From Vibrio qingdaonensis (GTDB taxonomy: Bacteria > Pseudomonadota > Gammaproteobacteria > Enterobacterales > Vibrionaceae), in assembly GCF_026191675.1 (NCBI RefSeq), contig NZ_JAKRRY010000001.1, positions 124,001-188,000 of the forward strand: 64,000 bases of DNA, given 5' to 3'. Made by a program: the position numbers and the translations under genes. A model generated the notes under the pieces. It saw only the letters and a list, made by a program, of their open reading frames with translations. It had not been told where the DNA came from and ran no database searches. Below, piece by piece: positions 57,945 to 64,000 of this stretch. The first letter of the stretch is position 1, and each line of letters starts with the position of its first letter.

Positions 57945-58808
57945 CTATTCCGGTAGCCTGATCCGATGGTAGCGAGCAAAACGCGGAATACCATTTTCCG
58001 TCCAACCATTGTGCTCGAACGTTACCATATCCCCAAGTTTTGGCGGGTCACTGCGTTCTGCATCGGTAAACCCCGACCCAATATAAAATCGAGCGCCGTC
58101 ACTTAGCTCCACTAAAATCGCACCCATTTTCCCCTCATATTTCCCCTTACTGGGCTTGTAACCAACGACGATTGCTTCTGCGTCTTGAACATTTTTTACT
58201 TTAACCAGTGAAGCATTACGTCCTGGGTGATACAACTCACCTTTTTGTTTTAACATTAGCCCTTCACTGCCTGCACTGGTCAGTGATCCTAAGTAATGTT
58301 GCAGATCTTCATGGGTGTCAAATGACATCTGTTCAACACATCGAAGGTGGGTTCCTGAGATGCTTTCGCAAAACGCCGTAAGAAATTGATAGCGTTGTTC
58401 AAATTTCCCCATATGACCAGGGGCATCGAATAACATATAGTGGATATCTAGCCACTGCTCATCATCAGGAACCGTATCAAGCACGGTCCGTTGTACTTGA
58501 GAAAATTGACCTCTTCCGGCCCATAACTCCCCTTCAACCGATATATCAGGCAATTCACTCGTAAACCAATCTGGCGCATTAAGTACCCGCCCAGAGCGCG
58601 TTACCAATTTACTCCCAGTCCAAATAGCACGGACACCATCCAGCTTTTCGCTGACATAATAAGAAGAGATGTCGAGCTCTTGGTGATAGTTGATAGCGTT
58701 AACCACTGCAGGTTTTCCTTTAACGAACTGAACCGGCTCGGCAAAAGGGGCAGAGGAACAAACAAGGAGAGCAAGTGTGGTAATTGGAAATCGAGCGGAC
58801 TTTGGCAA
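57945..58808 (-). CDS. ATP-dependent DNA ligase with signal peptide (Lig E-like)
   Basis: This ligase of about 287 residues has the nucleotidyltransferase motif KLDGVRA with the AMP-binding lysine, then SEGLMLK and the OB-fold domain ending KLGDMVTFEHNGWTENGIPR. An N-terminal hydrophobic leader ending CSSAPFAEPV marks it as exported to the periplasm, as in the Lig E family. The TTG at 58808 (AGGA 9 nt upstream) gives a clean signal peptide; the open frame continues to 58865, so the longer start remains possible. Confidence 0.8.
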   Translation of the reverse strand: MPKSARFPITTLALLVCSSAPFAEPVQFVKGKPAVVNAINYHQELDISSYYVSEKLDGVRAIWTGSKLVTRSGRVLNAPDWFTSELPDISVEGELWAGRGQFSQVQRTVLDTVPDDEQWLDIHYMLFDAPGHMGKFEQRYQFLTAFCESISGTHLRCVEQMSFDTHEDLQHYLGSLTSAGSEGLMLKQKGELYHPGRNASLVKVKNVQDAEAIVVGYKPSKGKYEGKMGAILVELSDGARFYIGSGFTDAERSDPPKLGDMVTFEHNGWTENGIPRFARYHRIRLPE

Positions 58809-58974
58809 AAGAAAACATCCTATGACGATAGACTGTTTTCTCAATTTAGCGGTAATACCGCTCACTATCAGCCCATCAGACTAACAATTACGACTCATAG
58901 TGAATGATTTTTTAAACGGAAAGTTATCAATTACACAATTTTTAGGGAGGGTTCAAACTCACCAACCTAAAATA

Positions 58975-59011
58975 CCCTCACTACTTTCACGAGCGCTAAC
59001 GTTAGTGAGGG
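58975..59011 (-). terminator. Terminator of the coiled-coil protein gene
   Basis: CCCTCACTA and TAGTGAGGG form a 9-bp stem with a 19-nt loop. On the minus strand it is followed by TATTTTAGG and lies 22 bp after the stop of the gene at 59033. Confidence 0.6.
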
Positions 59012-59032
59012 AAGCGTGCGACTAAATTGATG

Positions 59033-59776
59033 TTATTGGATACCGAGCTCTTGTTTCAACGTAGCGATGTGGTTCAGATCCATGTTGTGTACTTTGAGCA
59101 TTTGATCTATCTGGCTTAGCCTAGATGTCACACGGTCATGGCGATCACAAGAGTCTGATTTAGCGTCCCATGAGGTGCCAGCTAAAAATAGATCACAGTC
59201 TTTTTTCAGAGACTTGCTCTCAGGAACGAGTTTCGCTTTCTCTTGTTCAAGCTTCGCGACTTCTGTTTTTAACTCACTTTCTCGTTTAAACAGCTCTTGA
59301 GATTGCTCAAACATCGAGCTTTGAATATCGGTCTTACGAACTAATTGACTGTTCTTCTCTTCTTGTGTGACGATGGCCTTTTTCTGAGTAACTATCTTGC
59401 CTTTAAGACTCGCGTTCGCCTTTTCCAACTGAGTGATTTTTTCATTCAGTTTATCAAGCTCTTCTTGATGCGCGGCGACTTTAAGTTCAACCGCTTGGCG
59501 CAGCCTAAGTTGCGCGTCGGAATCCGCTTTTGCCAATTGTTCGGTAAGCTCTGAGTCCTGTTTTTGAGTGACTTTCAGTGTACTTTGATACTGAGTGTCT
59601 AATGCCTGGTAGCGTTGCTGCCAGTCATTTTGAGTAATCATCGCGCCAATCAACCCACCTGCTGCAAGACCTAGAGCAGCAGCAATACCAATGTACAAGC
59701 GAGCACGCTTGTCCTTTTGTTCAATGACAACAACATCTTCATTATGTTGTTCTTGCTCTTCCGTTTTGTTTTCCAC
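59033..59776 (-). CDS. Membrane-anchored coiled-coil protein
   Basis: This 247-residue protein has a charged N-terminus, one membrane helix (LYIGIAAALGLAAGGLIGAMI) and then about 150 residues of predicted coiled coil (LDKLNEKITQLEKANASLKG). The C-terminal 50 residues contain two cysteines (KKDCDLF and SDSCDRH) that may pair. Function unknown; such proteins are sometimes labelled partitioning-related on coiled-coil similarity alone, which is not evidence. Confidence 0.7.
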   Translation of the reverse strand: MENKTEEQEQHNEDVVVIEQKDKRARLYIGIAAALGLAAGGLIGAMITQNDWQQRYQALDTQYQSTLKVTQKQDSELTEQLAKADSDAQLRLRQAVELKVAAHQEELDKLNEKITQLEKANASLKGKIVTQKKAIVTQEEKNSQLVRKTDIQSSMFEQSQELFKRESELKTEVAKLEQEKAKLVPESKSLKKDCDLFLAGTSWDAKSDSCDRHDRVTSRLSQIDQMLKVHNMDLNHIATLKQELGIQ

Positions 59777-59834
59777 ACAGACCTCTTATGGCGCTTGTAC
59801 AATCATCTGGGCAATTACGTCGTCGACGAGACAA

Positions 59835-59894
59835 TTAGCTATCAAGTTAATAAATTAGCTATCGAGTTAATAAATTAGCTATCGAGTTAATAAA
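59835..59894. repeat. Three 20-bp tandem repeats at the end of a small gene
   Basis: TTAGCTATCAAGTTAATAAA (59835-59854) and two identical copies of TTAGCTATCGAGTTAATAAA (59855-59874, 59875-59894) run into TTAGCGAATGAGTTCAGTAAA, which is the 3' end and stop codon of the 52-aa gene. The repeats look derived from that gene end. Confidence 0.9.
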
Positions 59895-60053
59895 TTAGCG
59901 AATGAGTTCAGTAAACACTAATGTTGCGACGTAAATAGCAAAACCGGACAACAGGGTGATGACCACACCTTGCTGAACCTTTTCATTCGTTCGGTAACGA
60001 AAAAGCATAAAGGCTAACGTTACCAAAAATGCAATGGCAATTAAACGAGTCAT
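59895..60053 (-). CDS. Small membrane protein (52 aa)
   Basis: AAAGGAGG lies just before the ATG at 60053. The 52-codon frame encodes two hydrophobic helices (LIAIAFLVTLAFMLF and GVVITLLSGFAIYVATLVF) joined by a short polar turn (RYRTNEKVQQ). It is a good two-helix membrane protein candidate. Function unknown. Tandem repeats derived from its end follow the stop codon. Confidence 0.72.
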   Translation of the reverse strand: MTRLIAIAFLVTLAFMLFRYRTNEKVQQGVVITLLSGFAIYVATLVFTELIR

Positions 60054-60303
60054 AACACCTCCTTTAGCAACAAGGCTAAGAAATGAACAAAATAGCGTAT
60101 TTCCAAGGGGTTAACCTGACTCTACACCACTCTAACTTAATGTAAGATGCACTAAGTCAGAAACTTGTTCAAATATAACAAATGGCGAACGCTTGCACTC
60201 GAATAAGTGCAAATAAATTGTAAATTTATTCATGACTTATCTAATTAACTGCGCTACGATTGCTTTCGCAGATTATCTACAAAATAGATAATTGTTCCGA
60301 TGA

Positions 60304-60553
60304 AGACAGCAGGAGAGCGGTTATTAACTAGATTTTTACATTTAGTTAACTAAACCCACCGAAGAAGTAAATCTTTCAGGTGCTTTATTCTGAGAAATCA
60401 GACTTCGAATTATTCGAAGCGTAAAGTGAGGACTGTTGTTGGAGGAACCTCTGGAGAGAGCCGTACTACTTTGTTGTAGAAAGCGGCCGCCGAAGGAGCA
60501 AGCTCAACGCAAACGTTGAGTGAAACTCTCAGGCAAAAGGACAGAGGAGAGAA
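60304..60553 (+). promoter_or_regulatory. Tandem glycine riboswitch
   Basis: Two aptamers in series precede the symporter gene. Aptamer 1 (about 60304-60437) has AGGAGAGCGG, CCACCGAAGAAGTAAATCT, TTCAGGT and GAGGACTG. Aptamer 2 (about 60441-60553) has ACCTCTGGAGAGA, CCGCCGAAGGAGCAA, ACTCTCAGGCAAAAGGAC and AGAGGAGAG. These match the conserved blocks of the tandem glycine riboswitch in front of the V. cholerae symporter VC1422. Binding of glycine controls the downstream gene. The 60054-60303 stretch is the promoter region and holds nothing else clear. Confidence 0.9.
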
Positions 60554-60681
60554 AAACAATATTGAACAACTCATCGTTTTCATGAGTAGTCATGTATTTA
60601 GAGTACCCGTCATCAAGCGGCCTCTAAGTGTGACTGCCCTTTCTCTCTTCTCCTTAAATTTAGTTTTATTAAGGGGAAATC

Positions 60682-62049
60682 ATGAACAACCTACAATCTA
60701 CGCTTCAAACCATCGATAATTTTGTTTGGGGACCACCATTACTCATTCTGTTAGTCGGCACCGGCGTTTATTTTACGCTCAAGCTCGGTTTACTGCAGTT
60801 TCGGTATTTACCCACCGCACTTCGCTTAATCTTTTCCAAAGAAAACTCCAGCAATGGAGATATTTCTAGCTTTGCGGCATTGTGCACAGCCCTTTCTGCA
60901 ACCATTGGTACCGGGAATATTGTTGGTGTCGCGACTGCCATTAAACTGGGGGGCCCAGGCGCGCTATTTTGGATGTGGCTCGCGGCCGTATTTGGTATGG
61001 CAACGAAATACGCTGAATGTTTATTAGCGGTTAAATATCGTACGACTGACGACAAAGGTCAAATGTTGGGTGGGCCAATGTACTACCTTCGGGACGGGGT
61101 TGGCTCCCGCGTCCTAGCCACCATGTTTGCCGTCTTCGCATTAGGCGTAGCTTGCTTTGGTATTGGTACCTTTCCACAAGTTAATGCCATTCTTGATGCC
61201 AGCGAAATTTCCTACGGGGTATCGCGAGAAATTTCAGCAACCGTCCTAACGATTCTTGTTGCCTTTGTTACATTAGGAGGTATCAAGTCGATAGCTAAAG
61301 TCGCGGGTAAAGTCGTGCCAGCCATGGCGGTCTTTTATGTTATTGCGTGCATGAGCGTCATCATTATCAACGCAGACCAGCTGTATGGCGCCATTGAACT
61401 TGTGATTGTGTCGGCATTTACCGGAACGGCCGCGACAGGTGGTTTTGTTGGAGCCAGCATCATGCTTGCCATTCAGTCTGGTATCGCTCGTGGCGTATTT
61501 TCCAACGAAAGCGGACTGGGTAGCGCCCCTATGGCAGCTGCGGCAGCACAAACCGATAGCTGTGTACGCCAAGGACTTATTTCTATGACGGGAACGTTCA
61601 TCGATACCATCATTATTTGTACCATGACGGGATTGGCACTGATCTTAACCGGTGCTTGGCAAGGTGATCTTGCGGGCGCGGCAATGACGACTCATGCATT
61701 CGCTATTGGACTTAATAACGACACTCTGGGCCCGCTTCTGGTCTCTACTGGCCTTATTTTCTTTGCCTTTACGACAATTTTAGGTTGGAACTACTACGGC
61801 GAGCGCTGCGTCGTTTATCTTATGGGAACAAAAGCAGTATTGCCTTACAAAATCATCTTCGTTGGATTAGTGGCATCTGGCGCATTTTTACATCTAGATA
61901 TGATTTGGATTATCGCCGACATCGTCAACGGGTTAATGGCAATTCCCAATTTGATTGGCCTTGTACTGCTAAGAAATGTTGTCATCGAAGAGACTAAGCT
62001 GTACTTCGCTGGTAAGTCTTCAAATACCACACTGGCTGTTAATCACTAA
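60682..62049 (+). CDS. Sodium:alanine/glycine symporter (AGCS family)
   Basis: This 455-residue transporter has about eleven membrane helices and the AGCS signatures: TIGTGNIVGVATAIKLGGPG, GAKYAECLLAVKYR-like (here ATKYAECLLAVKYR) with GGPMYYL, and the N-terminal VWGPPLLILLVGTGVYFT. The glycine riboswitch in its leader says glycine is its relevant substrate, or that it disposes of or imports it with sodium. AAGGGG precedes the ATG. Confidence 0.93.
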   Translation: MNNLQSTLQTIDNFVWGPPLLILLVGTGVYFTLKLGLLQFRYLPTALRLIFSKENSSNGDISSFAALCTALSATIGTGNIVGVATAIKLGGPGALFWMWLAAVFGMATKYAECLLAVKYRTTDDKGQMLGGPMYYLRDGVGSRVLATMFAVFALGVACFGIGTFPQVNAILDASEISYGVSREISATVLTILVAFVTLGGIKSIAKVAGKVVPAMAVFYVIACMSVIIINADQLYGAIELVIVSAFTGTAATGGFVGASIMLAIQSGIARGVFSNESGLGSAPMAAAAAQTDSCVRQGLISMTGTFIDTIIICTMTGLALILTGAWQGDLAGAAMTTHAFAIGLNNDTLGPLLVSTGLIFFAFTTILGWNYYGERCVVYLMGTKAVLPYKIIFVGLVASGAFLHLDMIWIIADIVNGLMAIPNLIGLVLLRNVVIEETKLYFAGKSSNTTLAVNH

Positions 62050-62089
62050 CACCACCATTGCGCCTTGATTATCCAGTCATATTAAACAA

Positions 62090-62114
62090 AAAGGTCTGCT
62101 TTATGCAGACCTTT
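62090..62114. terminator. Bidirectional terminator
   Basis: AAAGGTCTGC-TTTAT-GCAGACCTTT is a perfect 10-bp stem. On the minus strand the right arm continues into TTTTTGTTT. It ends both the symporter transcript and that of the 37-aa gene. Confidence 0.88.
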
Positions 62115-62117
62115 GCT

Positions 62118-62231
62118 CTATATAAACATGATATCCGCAACACTATCGATCGTCGCGTCAGCTGCCCCATTTAATTGACTGGCTAAATTGGCCATCAGCG
62201 CAGTGCACGCTGCTATTACTGCAATAATCAT
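62118..62231 (-). CDS. Small hydrophobic protein (37 aa)
   Basis: AGAGGAG ends 7 nt before the ATG at 62231. The 37-codon frame encodes MIIAVIAACTALMANLAS, a hydrophobic helix, followed by an acidic tail (GAADATIDSVADIMFI). An ATG six codons upstream (62249) would add a basic MKRSIQ leader, but it lacks a ribosome binding site. It shares a terminator with the convergent symporter gene. Function unknown. Confidence 0.5.
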   Translation of the reverse strand: MIIAVIAACTALMANLASQLNGAADATIDSVADIMFI

Positions 62232-62356
62232 TTGAATGCTCCTCTTCATTAGAGCTGTAGATTAGTACAAGTTTTAAACCAAAATTTGCCTTTATACGCC
62301 AACAGAGGAAGTATAAATATTAAGCCTTCGAAGACAAGTCTCCATCTAAATACAAT

Positions 62357-62392
62357 AATACCATTGGAAACAACAATACCATTGGAAACAAC
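62357..62392. repeat. Perfect 18-bp tandem repeat after a stop codon
   Basis: AATACCATTGGAAACAAC occurs twice back to back (62357-62374 and 62375-62392), ending 2 bp from the stop codon of the NUDIX-PAP2 gene. Confidence 0.9.
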
Positions 62393-62394
62393 GG

Positions 62395-63927
62395 TTAACG
62401 ACAATGCTGATTACGAAACAAAATCATCACGACGGCCGGTACAATTATGATGATAGGAACGACTAAGGTTTGCAGTAGTAGTGACCCTATTCCACTATGC
62501 GCTACCACATCTTCTAAATGAAAATAGCCTATCAACATAACTAAAATTACCGATAGCGAATACAACAATTCTCGCAAACACATTCGTGAGCGTGGTGGGC
62601 AATAGCTACTTGCGACAGCAAAGAGCAACATCCCAATGCAAAGTGCTAACCAACTCAAAAATGAAGGGAATTGCCATATATACGCAAACAGGGCAGCAAT
62701 ACTCGTTAAGACTATCCATACCTTCGTGCTTGTAAACGTATAATCTTCACTCACGGTAAGGCTGAAATAGTGTCGAATAAAATGCCAGCCCACTAACGCG
62801 CCAATAATAGCACCTGCAAACATGTCCGATAAAAAGGCTCCACCACTGATAAACTGGTAGAACGCAATAATGATAGTGACCCAAAAAGCTGCAATCGCAA
62901 ACTTACCAAGGTGCCTCGGTTTTATCTGGCTCACTACGATACTGGAAATACAGATCCAGTTCGCCATCAATAAATCGGGGAAGCTAAATCCACTGCGTTC
63001 ATTATAATTGAGCGTTGGCAGATAAGCGTGGGGCACAGGAAAGCTAAAGCCTTGCTTTGCCACGAGAATAAACAATGATGTTGCGGTCACGGCAAACATA
63101 AGCTGAGCGGTAAAATGCCGCCCCCACAACCAGATAAACAGCGGTAAAAAAGCGAGAAGCAATAAGGGCTGAATTAGTACATAGAGGATATTTCCACCCA
63201 ATAACACCACTTCTTGGAGTTGTTTGGGGGCAGTCACTAATGCTTCTTGTGTGCTTGATAGCCAAGATAGTTCCACTTGATGGACTCGAGGCGCCGAGCT
63301 AATTAAATTATCAATATAACGAATTGGCTGATTGCTTAATGACAAAAACATGTCCTCAACCAAAGGCCATTGTTGTGGGTAGCGGTACTCCACTGGCGAC
63401 ACACTTTTAGGGCTGAGTAAATTGGCGCTGCGAACTTCCACACCAAAATGCGGAGCGAAGTAAATCGGTAACTCTACACCGCGCCCATAGTTGGTTTCAC
63501 TGTAAGCAATGATATCGGACTCAACTAAGCACTCATAAAATACGGCTCTGTCCGTTCTTCCAAGTTCTCGGCCAACGACAACGACAAGTCCAGCTTCTTC
63601 CCATGTTTCTCGTTGAGCGGTTAACCGTGGGTTCTCGTTATTCTCGATCGTTCCACCGGGGAGTGATAATTTATTTGTGACAATTTCATCGACGAGTAAA
63701 ATTCTATCATCGCTGCGAACCAGACATAACGCCCCTCTCACTGTTGGAGCTAACGGCGGATCGTTATGCACAAAAGGTTGTCGGAGGCTATCCGATAGTT
63801 CATTAAATGCAGTCACTGGCATCTTAGACGACGTCACAGCGGTGGTGTTCGAAGAAGCGAAGCTCTGATGTATTGTTAATAACGCAAGCAAAAGCGTAAA
63901 AGCAATATGGCTCAAAATTTGAGTCAC
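62395..63927 (-). CDS. Exported NUDIX hydrolase fused to a PAP2-like membrane domain
   Basis: This 510-residue protein joins two domains. A signal sequence (about 1-25) is followed by a perfect NUDIX box (G92-x5-E98-x7-RETWEEAG at 92-113) that hydrolyses nucleoside diphosphate derivatives. From about residue 245 there is a six-helix PAP2-like region. In it the PSGH motif position reads FPDLL (316-320) and the second His motif reads SGGAFLSD (361-368), so both catalytic histidines appear replaced while the Asp stays. The NUDIX half would be periplasmic. Such fusions occur in Vibrio. Confidence 0.8.
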   Translation of the reverse strand: MTQILSHIAFTLLLALLTIHQSFASSNTTAVTSSKMPVTAFNELSDSLRQPFVHNDPPLAPTVRGALCLVRSDDRILLVDEIVTNKLSLPGGTIENNENPRLTAQRETWEEAGLVVVVGRELGRTDRAVFYECLVESDIIAYSETNYGRGVELPIYFAPHFGVEVRSANLLSPKSVSPVEYRYPQQWPLVEDMFLSLSNQPIRYIDNLISSAPRVHQVELSWLSSTQEALVTAPKQLQEVVLLGGNILYVLIQPLLLLAFLPLFIWLWGRHFTAQLMFAVTATSLFILVAKQGFSFPVPHAYLPTLNYNERSGFSFPDLLMANWICISSIVVSQIKPRHLGKFAIAAFWVTIIIAFYQFISGGAFLSDMFAGAIIGALVGWHFIRHYFSLTVSEDYTFTSTKVWIVLTSIAALFAYIWQFPSFLSWLALCIGMLLFAVASSYCPPRSRMCLRELLYSLSVILVMLIGYFHLEDVVAHSGIGSLLLQTLVVPIIIIVPAVVMILFRNQHCR

Positions 63928-64000
63928 AAAAGTACCTAAATTATATTTTTTTTCTAAGACAATGAATATGAGAGAAAAATCCCTCTTTATTATATAAGTT

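Noticed and set aside
60516..60719. 67-codon open frame just before the symporter gene
   Set aside because: It overlaps the second glycine aptamer and the symporter start, so it is not credible as a gene.
1..64000. tRNA or rRNA genes, CRISPR arrays, insertion sequences or prophage
   Set aside because: None was seen when scanning the gaps; no transposase, integrase or regularly spaced repeat was present.

Overview
The window looks like a chromosomal segment from a Vibrio species. The indications are Vibrio-type small families (a VF530/DUF2132 protein, a DUF3802 protein), a secreted ATP-dependent DNA ligase, a NUDIX-PAP2 fusion, and a tandem glycine riboswitch in front of an alanine/glycine symporter, an arrangement known from Vibrio cholerae. 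No rRNA, tRNA, CRISPR array, insertion sequence or prophage was seen. All assignments come from reading the sequence; no database search was run.

Layout. 1-3.1 kb: a LysE-type exporter, then a large secreted protein of unknown function preceded by a frameshifted small lipoprotein gene. 3.1-8.3 kb: the NADH nitrite reductase locus nirB-nirD, a nitrite channel gene and cobA (siroheme precursor synthesis), with an FNR-like box at the expected class II position. 8.3-20.0 kb: a complete minus-strand Tad (Flp) pilus operon from flp to tadG and an OmpA-like gene. It is divergent from a LysR regulator and a lytic transglycosylase; the divergent promoter region holds a strong CRP-like site and a T-N11-A palindrome. 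22-31.5 kb: housekeeping genes (N-acetylglucosamine kinase, DTW-domain tRNA modification enzyme, fatty acid hydroxylase family protein, chemoreceptor, NlpC/P60 lipoprotein, DUF3802, beta-barrel protein, YceB-like lipoprotein, YbiT ABC-F). 31.6-34.2 kb: a homocysteine methyltransferase divergent from an O-acetylhomoserine sulfhydrylase. 34.4-42.6 kb: mostly small metabolic, acetyltransferase, channel and translation-rescue genes.

42.7-49.5 kb: the respiratory ammonifying nitrite reductase. nrfA faces away from nrfBCD and nrfEF across a 495-bp control region containing a class II FNR-like promoter for nrfB and a NarP-like 7-2-7 palindrome. nrfG lies apart, at 53.2 kb. Between them are a beta-barrel protein, ferredoxin-NADP reductase and a translationally coupled pair: a ferritin-like di-iron protein and a KAS III-like enzyme. 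From 54 kb: ppsR/ppsA divergent, a VOC protein, secreted DNA ligase, a coiled-coil membrane protein, the riboswitch-controlled symporter and the NUDIX-PAP2 fusion.

The window therefore carries both nitrite-to-ammonia routes (cytoplasmic NirBD with its siroheme supply, and periplasmic Nrf). Five short genes were added by hand: a 46-aa and a 52-aa membrane protein, a 37-aa hydrophobic peptide, a 55-aa zinc-ribbon protein and the broken lipoprotein. The most unexpected sequence-level observation is a recurrent class of 17-20 bp tandem repeats at six sites within 30 kb, one of them inside the homocysteine methyltransferase reading frame.
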